64,000 nucleotides of DNA from Bradyrhizobium diversitatis (GCF_016031635.1 NZ_JACEGD010000012.1:238044-302043), one strand, 5' to 3'; counted from the first letter of the stretch, positions 51,190 through 60,192 are shown. Numbers and translations are program-made. The notes: generated by a model not told the origin, from the sequence alone.

Positions 51190-52338
51190 TCATGCGGCGC
51201 GGGCTTTGGCGAGGAAGTCGAGCAGCAACCGGCTCACCTTGGCCGGCTGCTCCTGCTGCACCCAATGGCCGGCGCCGTCGACGAGATGGCAGCCGAGCAT
51301 CTTCGTGCATGCGCGCGCCTGCATCGCCTCGAACACGCCCGGGCGCTGATAAGTGCCCCAGTCCTGCTTGCCCGAGATGAAGCACGAGGGCACGTCGATG
51401 CTGCGGCCCGCGAACAGCTGCAGCTCGTTGTTCATCGTGCCCGAGGTGCCGTAGCGATACCATTGCAGCCCGCCCTGGAATCCGGTGCGGCCATATTCGG
51501 CGCTGTAGTAGGCGAGGTCGCTGTCCGGCAGCCATCGATTGGCGGCGATCGCGTCCGGCGAGGGCATCTCCTTCGCGACCGTCTCCGCCATGGTCTCGTT
51601 CAGGTCCATCACGTAATAAGTCGGCAGCTTCGCCAGCTCGCCCGCCGACCACGACGCCAGCGGATAGGGTTTGTTGCCGGTCCAGTCCGCGCTCTTGTGA
51701 TGATAATAGGCGCGCAGGAAATCATGCAGGCCCTGCGGTGCGCGGTGCATGTCGGCGTTCGCCTCGCGCGTCGAATAGTACCATTGATAGTGCTTTCGCG
51801 GACGCGGCAGCGCGGCGAGCTCGCGATGGACCGCGTCTTCGGCCGCAGGCTCAGCCGGCGCATGCGCGGTGTTGAACGGCAGCGGCGGCGGTCCGCCGAA
51901 CGGCGCGCTCATCATCGTCACCGACCGAAACACGTCTGGCCGGATCAAGGCGCACCAGGCCGAGACCGGGCTGCCGAAATCATGCCCGACCACATCGACC
52001 TGCCTGTAGCCGAACGCCGACACCAGGGCGAGCGCGTCACGCACGAGATTGAGGAGCGAGAAGGGGGAGAGATCGCCGTCGTAATCCGCGCTCCATCCCG
52101 TCGTGCGGCCATAACCGCGCTGATCCGGCGCGATCACGTGATAACCTGCGTCGGCCAGCGCCGGCATCACCTTGCGCCAGGAGAACGCAAGCTCGGGAAA
52201 GCCGTGCAGCAGCAGGATGCAGCGCCGTCCGCTGGTCTCGAATCCCGCCTCGAGCACATGCACGCGCAAGCCGTTGATGCCGTCGATGGTACGCGAGCGG
52301 ATGCCGGCGGGGAGGGGAATGTCGGGCAGATCAGGCAT
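51190..52338 (-). CDS. Alpha/beta-hydrolase, epoxide hydrolase-like
   Basis: 382 residues. Oxyanion motif HGFPE near residue 45, Asp nucleophile in GHDFGSPVSAW near 119 (Asp rather than Ser points to epoxide hydrolase or haloalkane dehalogenase chemistry), a cap domain with YYSTREAN and YYHHKSADW tyrosines, acid residue in SGKQDWG and catalytic His in DGAGHWVQQEQP. Presumably hydrolyses epoxides, but ester or dehalogenase activity cannot be excluded. The gene begins a minus-strand group of hydrolytic genes. Confidence 0.9.
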   Translation of the reverse strand: MPDLPDIPLPAGIRSRTIDGINGLRVHVLEAGFETSGRRCILLLHGFPELAFSWRKVMPALADAGYHVIAPDQRGYGRTTGWSADYDGDLSPFSLLNLVRDALALVSAFGYRQVDVVGHDFGSPVSAWCALIRPDVFRSVTMMSAPFGGPPPLPFNTAHAPAEPAAEDAVHRELAALPRPRKHYQWYYSTREANADMHRAPQGLHDFLRAYYHHKSADWTGNKPYPLASWSAGELAKLPTYYVMDLNETMAETVAKEMPSPDAIAANRWLPDSDLAYYSAEYGRTGFQGGLQWYRYGTSGTMNNELQLFAGRSIDVPSCFISGKQDWGTYQRPGVFEAMQARACTKMLGCHLVDGAGHWVQQEQPAKVSRLLLDFLAKARAA

Positions 52339-52348
52339 GTTGTTTCCT

Positions 52349-52440
52349 CGTCATGGCCGGGCTTGTCCCGGCCATCCACGTTCTTCGTGATCGATGGATT
52401 GTAAGAGCGTGGATGCCCGGGACAAGCCCGGGCATGACGG
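52349..52440. repeat. Intergenic inverted repeat (family C, copy 2)
   Basis: CGTCATGGCCGGGCTTGTCCCGGCCATCCACG with mirror half CGTGGATGCCCGGGACAAGCCCGGGCATGACG. The opening motif and overall arrangement match the copies at 36291 and 55212. Confidence 0.8.
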
Positions 52441-52464
52441 GAGGAAGCAGGAAGACCGCTTGCG

Positions 52465-53331
52465 CTACACCGCCGCGCAAACGAATCCGCTGCCCTTGCG
52501 CTTGATCTTGCCGACCGACGGCGAGGGGAAATGTGCCGTGCAGCACAGCGTGTCGGTGTCGCAATAGCGCTCCAGGAAGCTGCGGCGCGTCGTGGCTGCC
52601 TTGGCCGGGTCGACGTCGAACTTGATCGACAGCTCCGGATAAAGCGTCTGCAATGGCGAGTGCATGAGATCGCCTGAAAACACCGCCTCGTCCTTGCCGC
52701 GTCCCATCGTGATTGCGATATGGCCGGGCGTGTGACCGGGCGTCGGCAGGATGCGAACGTGATCGCCGATCTGGTGGTCGTTGCCAACGAGCTCATGCCT
52801 GTTAGCCTCGACCACCGGCAACACGCTGTCGGCGAAGGGCGGGATCTCCGTCTTGGCGTTCTGCGCGAACCAGTGGTCGAATTCCTGCTTGGCGAACAGA
52901 TAGCGCGCCTTGGGGAAGGTTGGCACCCAGCGGCCGTTCTCCAGCCGCGTATTCCAGCCGACATGATCGACATGCAGATGCGTGCACATCACGAAGTCGA
53001 TGTCGTCGACTGAGAACCCCGCGGCATCGAGCCCGCGCAGATAGGTATCGTCGGTCTTCATGTTCCATTTCGGCCGCGGCCGCGGCTTGTCGTTGCCGAT
53101 GCAGCTGTCGACCAAAATGGTGTGATGTGGCGTCTTCACCACGTAGGACTGGAAGCACAGCAGCAGCACGTCCTCTTCGTCCAGCGCCTTCGCCTCGCGC
53201 ATCCAGGTCCGGTTCTCAGCCAGCAGTTCCGGCGTGAGCCCCGGCAGCATTTCCAGCGCAGGAACGAAGGAGGTCTCCTGCTCGATGACGCGATGGATGG
53301 TGAGATCGCCGACTGAGAACTTCAGGCTCAT
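52465..53331 (-). CDS. MBL-fold metallo-hydrolase, copy 1
   Basis: 288 residues with the standard metal motif CTHLHVDHVGWN near residue 120, then RYLFAKQEFDHW, GHTPGHIAITMG and FSGDLMHSPLQTLYP. It is a clear paralogue of the protein at 56253 (shared CTHLHVDHVGWN, GHTPGH/GHSPGH and SGD/TGD order). Members of this subgroup include lactonases and other hydrolases of ester or thioester bonds. It has no signal peptide, so it should be cytoplasmic. Confidence 0.9.
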   Translation of the reverse strand: MSLKFSVGDLTIHRVIEQETSFVPALEMLPGLTPELLAENRTWMREAKALDEEDVLLLCFQSYVVKTPHHTILVDSCIGNDKPRPRPKWNMKTDDTYLRGLDAAGFSVDDIDFVMCTHLHVDHVGWNTRLENGRWVPTFPKARYLFAKQEFDHWFAQNAKTEIPPFADSVLPVVEANRHELVGNDHQIGDHVRILPTPGHTPGHIAITMGRGKDEAVFSGDLMHSPLQTLYPELSIKFDVDPAKAATTRRSFLERYCDTDTLCCTAHFPSPSVGKIKRKGSGFVCAAV

Positions 53332-53347
53332 GAAAGCTTCCCGGGTA

Positions 53348-54541
53348 TCAATGTGCGTCGTGCACGGATGGAATGACGATATTGGAGAGGATGTCGATCG
53401 CGGCCAGGCCTTCCTTCGGTTGGCCGTACTGCGCAGCAGTCGTCATCATGACGAGATCAAGACCGGGCACGATGAAAATGCGTTGTCCGCCCCAGCCGAA
53501 GGCACCAACCCATTTGATCTCCTTGCTACCGGCGAGCGAGCGGCCCATCCACCATTGATAGCCGTAGAACAGCGTACCGCCGAAAAGGCCGACCGCTTGG
53601 AAACGCGGCGTGATCGACTGCGCGATCCAGTCGGCCGGGACGACTTGTCGGCCGTTCCACTGGCCGCGACTCAGCACGAGCTGGCCGATCTTGGCCGCAT
53701 CGCGTGGTCGCAGGCGCAGGCCCGCAGCCGCTGCGATCTTGCCGTTCTTATAGGCCTTCCATTCGACATCGGTGATGCCGAGCGGCTGGAACAGCGCCTC
53801 GCGCGCGAACGCCTCCAGCGACTGTTTCGAGACGCGCTCGACGATGTTGCCGAGCAGCTCCGTGCTGCCGCCGCTATAGGTCCATAATGTGTCCGGCGGT
53901 GCAGCGATGGGTCGCGACAGCACATAGCCGAGGGGATCCGGCTCGGTGACGAGACGCGGTTCGTCGTTTTTTGGATCGGTCCAGGCCCGCGCCTCGTCCC
54001 ATTTGAAGCCGGAGGACATCGTCAGAAGATGGCGAATCGTGATGGCGTCCCATCCCGGCTGCTTCACCGATGCGTAGTCGGGGAAGAATTTCAGGACGGG
54101 CTCATCTACGCCCGCGATGAGCTTGCGATCAATCGCGATTCCAACCAGCAGCGAGGTCACGCTCTTGGATACCGAGCGCATGTCGTGCCTGATCGTCGCA
54201 GCGAACTCGTACTGGCCGTCGGGCTGTCCCCAGGGTTGATCATAGCCGGCAAAATACTGTTCGAAAACCAGCTTGCCATGCCTGACGACGACGACCGAAT
54301 GGACCGCGGTTGACCGCTGCGCGAGCCGCGCTACGAGGGTGCACAGCTGCGCAGTGTCCATGCCGACACTGTCGGGCGAGGCGATCTCCCAGCCATCGTC
54401 GACCGATGATGGTGATCCGCAGGCCTGATCGGCTTGTCCCGGCGGCATGCTCTCGGCCCGCAAATGGGTGGCTGAAACGGTGAGCGCGAGCACGAGGCTC
54501 GCACTGAGACTTGTGAGGGAGAAGCGATCGCGCACCGTCAT
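53348..54541 (-). CDS. Exported serine hydrolase (beta-lactamase/penicillin-binding-protein family)
   Basis: 397 residues with signal peptide 1-30. Active-site SxxK is SVSK near residue 123 (HDMRSVSKSVTSLLVG), the second motif is YSGGS, and the KTG-like third motif is replaced by a glycine-rich GAFGWGGQRIF stretch. This is the class C/EstB type of family, typically esterases or peptidases rather than true beta-lactamases. ATG 54541 is chosen because the signal peptide begins there. Periplasmic; substrate unknown. Confidence 0.88.
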   Translation of the reverse strand: MTVRDRFSLTSLSASLVLALTVSATHLRAESMPPGQADQACGSPSSVDDGWEIASPDSVGMDTAQLCTLVARLAQRSTAVHSVVVVRHGKLVFEQYFAGYDQPWGQPDGQYEFAATIRHDMRSVSKSVTSLLVGIAIDRKLIAGVDEPVLKFFPDYASVKQPGWDAITIRHLLTMSSGFKWDEARAWTDPKNDEPRLVTEPDPLGYVLSRPIAAPPDTLWTYSGGSTELLGNIVERVSKQSLEAFAREALFQPLGITDVEWKAYKNGKIAAAAGLRLRPRDAAKIGQLVLSRGQWNGRQVVPADWIAQSITPRFQAVGLFGGTLFYGYQWWMGRSLAGSKEIKWVGAFGWGGQRIFIVPGLDLVMMTTAAQYGQPKEGLAAIDILSNIVIPSVHDAH

Positions 54542-54558
54542 TCTCCCGGCGTATTCCG

Positions 54559-55170
54559 CTACGCTGCCGGCGGCACCGAGATCTTCACGGACGGCCGCTC
54601 CAGCATCTTCTGGTGGAAGGCGTCGAGCTTGGGATAGGCCTTGCGCCAGCCGCAATCGGCGAAGCGGAAGTCGGCATAGCCGAGCACGCAAACGAGGCCG
54701 ATCTGCGAGATGTCGAACGGGCCGTTCAGCACCTCCGGCATGTTCTCGAAGCGCGCCATGCCGGTCCAGGCCCGGTTCCAGTGGTCGTCCGACCACGCCT
54801 GCCATTGCAGGCCCTGCGGCCGCACCATCTTTTCGTAGCGGCACAGCAGCATGGAATCGAGCATGCCGTTGATCAGCGAGTGGTTGGTCTTGGCCTTCCA
54901 GCGCCGCGGGCCGTAATCGGGGATCAGGCTGCCGCCGGCCATCTCATTGAGATATTCGACGATCACGTAGGAATCCAGGATCACGTCGCCATCATTGGTG
55001 ATCAGCACCGGCAGCTTCTTCAGCGGCGTGATCTTCGAATAATCCTCGTTGGCCGTGCCCGGCGTCACGGCCGCAGGCACGAACTCGATCTTGTCGATCA
55101 GCCCGAGCTCGATCGCGGCGATGCGCACCTTGCGGGCGAAGGGCGAGGCGGGGGAGAAGGTGAGCTTCAT
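54559..55170 (-). CDS. Glutathione S-transferase family protein
   Basis: 203 residues. Thioredoxin-fold domain 1-80 with FSPASPFARKVRIAAIELG at the start (Ser rich as in GST zeta/theta-like enzymes) and the cis-Pro of KLPVLITNDGDVILDSYVIVEYLNE, followed by a helical domain. ATG 55170 starts the family N-terminus; an in-frame upstream ATG adds 5 residues only. Likely conjugates or reduces an electrophile with glutathione; beside the FAH-family gene it could belong to a ring-cleavage pathway, but this is not certain. Confidence 0.9.
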   Translation of the reverse strand: MKLTFSPASPFARKVRIAAIELGLIDKIEFVPAAVTPGTANEDYSKITPLKKLPVLITNDGDVILDSYVIVEYLNEMAGGSLIPDYGPRRWKAKTNHSLINGMLDSMLLCRYEKMVRPQGLQWQAWSDDHWNRAWTGMARFENMPEVLNGPFDISQIGLVCVLGYADFRFADCGWRKAYPKLDAFHQKMLERPSVKISVPPAA

Positions 55171-55211
55171 GAGGATGTCCTGCATTCGGTCTTGTGCGAA
55201 CGGTGTCTCCT

Positions 55212-55301
55212 CGTCATGGCCGGGCTTGACCCGGCCATCCACGCGTCGCGTCGTGGTCAGACTGTGAGACGTGGATGCCCGGGTCAAGCCCGGGCATGAC
55301 G
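55212..55301. repeat. Intergenic inverted repeat (family C, copy 3)
   Basis: CGTCATGGCCGGGCTTGACCCGGCCATCC.. with mirror half GGATGCCCGGGTCAAGCCCGGGCATGACG; nearly the same as the copy at 52349. It sits between the GST and FAH-family genes on the same strand. Confidence 0.8.
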
Positions 55302-55324
55302 ACGGTGTATGATGCGCGCGCGGC

Positions 55325-56167
55325 TTACGCCGCCACGATCTCCTGGCGCTGCTCGCCGAGGCCTTCGATGCCGAGCGTGACGACGTCGCCGACATTGAGG
55401 AAGGTCGGTGGCTTCATGCCGAGGCCGACGCCGGGCGGAGTGCCTGTCGTGATGACGTCGCCGGGCAGCAGGGTCATGAACTGCGAGACGTAGGAGATGC
55501 ACTTGGCCATGGAGAAGATCATGGTCTTGGTCGAGCCGGTCTGGCGGCGCTGGCCGTTGACGTCGAGCCACATCGAAAGGTTCTGCACGTCCTTGATCTC
55601 GTCCTTGGTCGCGAGCCAGGGGCCGAGCGGGCCGAACGTGTCGTGCGACTTGCCCTTGGTCCACTGGCCCAGACGCTCGATCTGGAACGCGCGCTCGGAG
55701 ACGTCGTTGCAGACGCAATAGCCGGCGACATGGTTCAGCGCGTCGGCTTCCGAGACGTATTTTGCGCGGGTGCCGATGATCGCGGCGATCTCGACCTCCC
55801 AGTCGAGCTTGGTCGAGCCGCGCGGCTTCTCGACCGGATCGTTCGGACCCGACAGCGAGGTGTTGGCCTTCATGAAGATGATCGGCTCGCTCGGAATGTC
55901 GGCGCCAGTCTCCTTGGCATGGTCGCTGTAGTTGAGGCCGATCGCCACGAATTTCGAGATGCCGGTGACGGGCGCACCGAACCGCGGCTTGCCGGAAACG
56001 GCGGGCAGCGCGGCGGGATCGAGCGCCGCCAGCTTCTTCAGGGACTCGGGCGAATAGGCCTCGCCGGTGAGGTCCTTCACATGCGCCGACAGGTCGCGCA
56101 GCTGGCCGGATCTGTCGATCAGGCCGGGCTTTTCCGCACCCTTCTCGCCGTAACGAACAAGCTTCAT
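55325..56167 (-). CDS. Fumarylacetoacetate hydrolase (FAH) family protein
   Basis: 280 residues. FAH domain from about 70 with metal ligands in LDWEVEIAAIIG and the VCNDVSERAFQ motif, and the C-terminal LLPGDVITTGTPPGVGLGMKPPTFLNVGDVV. The N-terminus is a short extra domain of a type seen in 2-hydroxyhepta-2,4-diene-1,7-dioate isomerase-like and fumarylpyruvate hydrolase-like proteins. Probably cleaves a 2,4-diketo acid from aromatic ring cleavage. ATG 56167 follows a GAGAAAC stretch in the leader. Confidence 0.9.
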   Translation of the reverse strand: MKLVRYGEKGAEKPGLIDRSGQLRDLSAHVKDLTGEAYSPESLKKLAALDPAALPAVSGKPRFGAPVTGISKFVAIGLNYSDHAKETGADIPSEPIIFMKANTSLSGPNDPVEKPRGSTKLDWEVEIAAIIGTRAKYVSEADALNHVAGYCVCNDVSERAFQIERLGQWTKGKSHDTFGPLGPWLATKDEIKDVQNLSMWLDVNGQRRQTGSTKTMIFSMAKCISYVSQFMTLLPGDVITTGTPPGVGLGMKPPTFLNVGDVVTLGIEGLGEQRQEIVAA

Positions 56168-56252
56168 TCTCGTTTCTCCCTGGAGATTGGACCGGTCGGT
56201 TAACAGCTTCATGGAACAGGGCGGCAGGAAATTCAACCGCCCAAAACAGAGA

Positions 56253-57101
56253 TCACCCCAGCGCTACGAACCTGAACGCGTCCCCCTCCCGCCTGATATG
56301 CCCGGCCGAAAAATGTCCGCCGATCACAAGCGTCGGCGTGTCGGCAAAGCGGCCGAACAGCGCTGCCCGCGTTGCGGCCGATTGCGCCCGGTCGGAATCG
56401 GCGGTCGAGGACCAGTCGAGATGCGCCATCTGGCAGGGGTGATGGGCGACGTCGCCGGTGAGCAGGGCCTGTTCGCCGTCCGACTGGATGAGGATGCTCA
56501 TATGGCCGGGACTGTGGCCCGGGGTCGGGATCATGCTGATCTCCTCGCACAGCCGGTGGTCGCTCGGGATCAGATCGGCCCTGTCGGCATCGACGATCGG
56601 CCGCACGGAATCGCCGAACACGGCCTGCTTGTCCGGCGCGGTCGAATGGTCGCGCCAGTGTTCGTATTCGGTCCTGCCGAAAACGTAGCGCGCCTTCGGG
56701 AAGGTCGGCACCCATTTGCCGCCGGACAGTTTCGTATTCCAGCCGACGTGATCGACATGAAGATGCGTGCACAGCACGGTGTCGATGCTGTCGGGGGCAA
56801 AGCCGGCCGCCGTCATGGTCTCCAGGAACGGCGTGCTGCGGTTGTTCCAGGTCGGGACGTTGCGGCCCTGCTTGTCGTTGCCGAGGCCGGTATCGACCAC
56901 GATGCGCCTGCCGGGCGTCTCCACCACCAGCGAATGGATCGACATTTTCAGCCGGCCTTCCTCGGTGGCAAAATGCGGGATCAGCCAGGGCAGCTTGCAA
57001 ATTTCCTCATTGCTCGCGAGCGGCAGGATGAAACGGGTCGAGCCGACCGTCTCCAATTCCGCCACTTTGGTGATTTTGACCTTGCCCACCTGCCACTGCA
57101 T
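56253..57101 (-). CDS. MBL-fold metallo-hydrolase, copy 2
   Basis: 282 residues. Metal motif CTHLHVDHVGWNT near residue 111, then RYVFGRTEYEHWRDH, GHSPGHMSILIQS and LTGDVAHHPCQMAH. Paralogue of the gene at 52465, with about the same length and domain order. The neighbours on the minus strand are FAH- and GST-family genes, so the pair may handle related esters or lactones. No signal peptide. Confidence 0.9.
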   Translation of the reverse strand: MQWQVGKVKITKVAELETVGSTRFILPLASNEEICKLPWLIPHFATEEGRLKMSIHSLVVETPGRRIVVDTGLGNDKQGRNVPTWNNRSTPFLETMTAAGFAPDSIDTVLCTHLHVDHVGWNTKLSGGKWVPTFPKARYVFGRTEYEHWRDHSTAPDKQAVFGDSVRPIVDADRADLIPSDHRLCEEISMIPTPGHSPGHMSILIQSDGEQALLTGDVAHHPCQMAHLDWSSTADSDRAQSAATRAALFGRFADTPTLVIGGHFSAGHIRREGDAFRFVALG

Positions 57102-57212
57102 CCGGCACCTTCCCAGCTTCTTTTTGGTGCAGAAACATGCGGTTTTCCGCCGTCAAGCGCAATGGATCATCTGACGCGATGCGGCGTTATCGCGGGAACC
57201 CTGGAGAGAGCC

Positions 57213-57689
57213 ATGCCGGAGCTTACGATTTCCGCCGAGAAGGTTGCCTTCATGATCGAGAAGGCGCGTGAATTCGACGTCAAGGAGGGGGATTCCGATC
57301 CGGATTCCGGCTCGAACCCGAGCGACGACGATGCGATCGATGTCCTCGAGGACGATGGCTCCGACCCTGTCGTGCAAGAGCTCGGCAGCTTCATGATTGC
57401 GTTGAACGAGGACGAGCAGGTCGATCTCGTCGCGCTGACCTGGCTTGGCCGCGGCGACGGCACGATCGACGATTGGGACGATCTGCGCGCCCGCGCCGTG
57501 GAGGCGCGCGGCGAGTATCGCAGCCCGCGCCGCGAAACGGTGCACTATCTGCTCGGCGAGCCAATGCTGGGCGATCTGCTCGCGAACGGGCTCGAGGAGT
57601 TCGGCATCGACTGGACCGGCGAGCGCCTCACCGCCGATTCCTCCGATCCCAGCGAGCGGGACGAGGACGAACCAACGAAGCAGCGGTGA
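57213..57689 (+). CDS. DUF3775-like acidic protein
   Basis: 158 residues, acidic (EGDSDPDSGSNPSDDDAIDVLEDDGSD region), with the conserved part VVQELGSFMIALNEDEQVDLVALTWLGRGDGTIDDWDDLRARA in the middle and LLGEPMLGDLLANGLEEFG near the end. It is the common DUF3775 pattern. ATG 57213 has GGAGAGAG 4-11 bases upstream; the in-frame ORF upstream is antisense to other genes and is not supported. Function unknown. Confidence 0.82.
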   Translation: MPELTISAEKVAFMIEKAREFDVKEGDSDPDSGSNPSDDDAIDVLEDDGSDPVVQELGSFMIALNEDEQVDLVALTWLGRGDGTIDDWDDLRARAVEARGEYRSPRRETVHYLLGEPMLGDLLANGLEEFGIDWTGERLTADSSDPSERDEDEPTKQR

Positions 57690-57698
57690 GTTGCTTTG

Positions 57699-57843
57699 CC
57701 TCTCCCCGCCTGCGGGGAGAGGCCGGAATTCAAACGCAGTTTGAATTCCGGGTGAGGGGGAGCCTCCGCGAGTCCAGTCCTCACGGTGCTTGTGGAGAGA
57801 GCCCCCCACCCCAGCCCTCTCCCGTAAGAACGGGGCGAGGGAG
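57699..57843. repeat. Intergenic repeat family A, copy 6
   Basis: CCTCTCCCCGCCTGCGGGGAGAGG at one end and CCCTCTCCCGTAAGAACGGGGCGAGGG at the other, with an inner GAATTCAAACGCAGTTTGAATTC pair. It lies between the convergent DUF3775 and SDR genes. Confidence 0.8.
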
Positions 57844-57860
57844 TACACCTGCAAACGCGG

Positions 57861-58643
57861 TTACAGCGTGCCCGGGAACGCACCACCATCCAGCAGAATG
57901 TTCTGCCCGGTGATGAAGCCGGCCTTGGCGCCGCATAGGAAGGCGCAGGCATAGCCGAACTCGTCGGGCTGGCCGAAGCGGCCGGCGGGGTTGAGCTTGG
58001 CACGCTCGGCCAGGATCTGCTGCGGCGTGACGCCGCGCTTGTCGGCTTCGCCCTTCGCGGTGCTGGTCAGGCGATCGGTCTCGAACGGGCCCGGCAGCAG
58101 GCCGTTGATGGTGACGTTGTTGATCACGGTCTTGCGCGACAGGCCGGCGATGAAGCCGGTGAGGCCAGCGCGCGCGCCGTTGGAGAGGCCGAGAATGTCG
58201 ATCGGCGCCTTCACCGCGGCCGAGGTGATGTTGACGATGCGGCCGAACTTGCGCGCCATCATCCCGTCCACCGTCGCCTTGATCAGCTCGATCGGGGTGA
58301 GCATGTTGGCGTCGATCGCCTTGATCCAGTCGTCGCGGGTCCAGTTGCGGAAATCGCCGGGCGGCGGACCGCCGGCATTGTTGATCAGGATATCGGGCTC
58401 GGGACACGCCTTCAGCACCGCCTCGCGTCCCGCAGGCGTCGTGATGTCGCCGACGATCTCGGTGACCGTCACGTCGGGATAGGCCTTGCGGATCTCATCG
58501 GCGGTTTTCTTCAGGGCTTCGGCGCCGCGCGCGGTCAGCGTGACGTGAACGCCGGCCTCCGCCAGCGAGATGGCGCAGGCGCGCCCGAGGCCCTTGCTGG
58601 ATGCGCAGACGATGGCGCGGCGACCCTTGATCCCAAGATCCAC
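57861..58643 (-). CDS. SDR-family oxidoreductase with non-canonical catalytic site
   Basis: 260 residues. Rossmann GASxxGxG-type start is ASSKGLGRACAISLAEAG near residue 12; NNAGG is present. The catalytic YxxxK is replaced: the segment after ITSAAVKAPIDILGL is SNGARAGLTGFI, with Asn and Arg at the Tyr and Lys positions. Such SNxxR proteins are a recognised SDR subgroup of unclear chemistry. Start is GTG 58643, with GGAG 7-10 bases upstream; the upstream in-frame codons have no ribosome site. Confidence 0.85.
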   Translation of the reverse strand: MDLGIKGRRAIVCASSKGLGRACAISLAEAGVHVTLTARGAEALKKTADEIRKAYPDVTVTEIVGDITTPAGREAVLKACPEPDILINNAGGPPPGDFRNWTRDDWIKAIDANMLTPIELIKATVDGMMARKFGRIVNITSAAVKAPIDILGLSNGARAGLTGFIAGLSRKTVINNVTINGLLPGPFETDRLTSTAKGEADKRGVTPQQILAERAKLNPAGRFGQPDEFGYACAFLCGAKAGFITGQNILLDGGAFPGTL

Positions 58644-58769
58644 TGTATCACTCCGTAATGTCAGGCAGGTTTTGGACGGCGGCACTCTAGCCAACTGTTG
58701 CGCCGCTGATAAGGGACGGGCCCGCACCAAAATGCATGCGCGGCCACGCTGCGATGCAAATGCGCCAGA

Positions 58770-59282
58770 TCAGATGCGCCGCTCCTGCTTGAGGCGGTCG
58801 ATCGCGGAGGCCGCCTCCGGCGGGAGCGACTTGAAGCCCATCTGGCCGGCGGCCGAGAACAGCGGCCGCAGATGCGAGCCGGCGAGGAAAGGCGGCTCGC
58901 GGTTGGCCGGCACGATCTGGTCGAACACCAGCACCAGCGTGGTGGCGACGAGGCCGACCCTGATGGCGCCGAGCGCGGCGCCGCCGAGCCGGTCGCCGAT
59001 GCCCGCCTCGCCGACGGTGTCGTTCAGCGCGATGCGGCCGATATGGCCGAACAGCATGCCCACCACGACGAAGATCGCGAAGAACCAGATCCAGTTCTGC
59101 AGCAGCGGCGAGTTGGCATTGCCGGCAATCTGCGGTGCGATCATCGGCATCAGCGCAACCGCGATCGGCGCGGCGAGGAGATAGGCGAGGATGGTCATGG
59201 CGCTGCGCAGCAGGCCGGTCCTGAACCCGAAGCCGACCGCGACGGCGAGCGCAGCATACACGGCGAGATCGAAACTGTTCAT
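58770..59282 (-). CDS. CvpA family membrane protein
   Basis: 170 residues with four hydrophobic segments; the opening MNSFDLAVYAALAVAVGFGFRTGLLRSAMTILAYLLA is typical of CvpA (colicin V production) proteins, and GEAGIGDRLGGAALGAIRVGLV follows in the cytoplasmic side of the last span. Role in most bacteria is unclear; in E. coli it is next to purF, but no purF is seen here. ATG 59282 is the first Met of the family N-terminus; the upstream in-frame start adds 15 residues without a ribosome-binding site. Confidence 0.82.
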   Translation of the reverse strand: MNSFDLAVYAALAVAVGFGFRTGLLRSAMTILAYLLAAPIAVALMPMIAPQIAGNANSPLLQNWIWFFAIFVVVGMLFGHIGRIALNDTVGEAGIGDRLGGAALGAIRVGLVATTLVLVFDQIVPANREPPFLAGSHLRPLFSAAGQMGFKSLPPEAASAIDRLKQERRI

Positions 59283-59423
59283 GAGCGAAACCCTGCCTCT
59301 GGAACGAATGAACGCCGAACCGATCATTCCGGTTTCAGATCGCTAAAATCGTCTGTATTGATGGCCCCAAAGCTCAAGGGATGCGCCCAAGGAATCGGTA
59401 AGGAAATCGGCAAGGAAGTCGTC

Positions 59424-60185
59424 ATGTCAGACCTATTCGACGTCAGTAAAGAAACCATCCTCGTCACGGGCGCGAGCCAGGGGCTGGGCCGGCAGTTTGC
59501 ACGGGTGCTGGCGGCGCATGGTGCGGCCGTCGCACTGGCTGCGCGGCAGACCGACAAGCTGAAGAGCCTCGAGGAGGAGATCCGCGGCAAGGGCGGCCGT
59601 GCGGCCGCGGTCGCGCTCGATGTCACCGACACCGCCTCGATCGCCGGGGCTGTCGACGCCGCCGAAGCCGCGCTCGGCCCCGTCACCGTGCTGATCAACA
59701 ATGCCGGCATCGCCATCGAGAAGCTCGCGACCGAGCAGACCGAGGCGGACTGGGACGCGGTGATCGGCGCCAACCTGAAGGGCGCCTATTTCCTCGCGAC
59801 CGAAATTGCCCGCCGCATGATCGCGCGCAAGCAGGAGGGCAACATCGTCAACATCGCCTCCGTGCTCGGCATCGGCGTCCTGAAGGCAGTCTCGCCCTAT
59901 GCGATCTCCAAGGCCGGCATCATCCAGGCGACCAGGGCGATGGCGCTGGAGCTGGCGGGGCAGAACATCCGCATCAACGCGCTCGCGCCGGGCTATATCG
60001 ACACCGAAATGAACCATGCGTTCTGGTCGACGCCATCAGGCGAACGCCTCGCCAAACGCATCCCCCAGCGCCGCGTCGGCGCCGAGTCCGATCTCGACGG
60101 CGCCATCCTGCTGCTGGCGTCAAAGGCCTCGCGCTACATGACGGGGAGTGTCGTGACGGTGGACGGCGGGTTCTTGCTGAATTGA
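59424..60185 (+). CDS. SDR-family oxidoreductase, canonical (glucose-1-dehydrogenase/FabG-like)
   Basis: 253 residues. GASQGLGRQFARVLAAHGA near 15, INNAGIAIEK near 90, catalytic YAISKAG (YxxxK) near 158 and the closing SRYMTGSVVTVDGGFLLN. A full set of active-site residues is present, unlike in the two other SDRs of the window. AAGGAAG lies 6-12 bases before ATG 59424. Likely an NAD(P)-dependent alcohol/ketone reductase; substrate unknown. Confidence 0.9.
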   Translation: MSDLFDVSKETILVTGASQGLGRQFARVLAAHGAAVALAARQTDKLKSLEEEIRGKGGRAAAVALDVTDTASIAGAVDAAEAALGPVTVLINNAGIAIEKLATEQTEADWDAVIGANLKGAYFLATEIARRMIARKQEGNIVNIASVLGIGVLKAVSPYAISKAGIIQATRAMALELAGQNIRINALAPGYIDTEMNHAFWSTPSGERLAKRIPQRRVGAESDLDGAILLLASKASRYMTGSVVTVDGGFLLN

Positions 60186-60192
60186 GCCCAAC

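Noticed and set aside
56187..57212. N-terminal extension of the DUF3775 frame upstream of 57213
   Set aside because: It runs antisense to the FAH leader and MBL gene; the ATG at 57213 has a good ribosome site and the family N-terminus.
58872..59423. N-terminal extension of the SDR frame upstream of 59424
   Set aside because: Antisense to cvpA and without SDR features; ATG 59424 begins the Rossmann domain properly.
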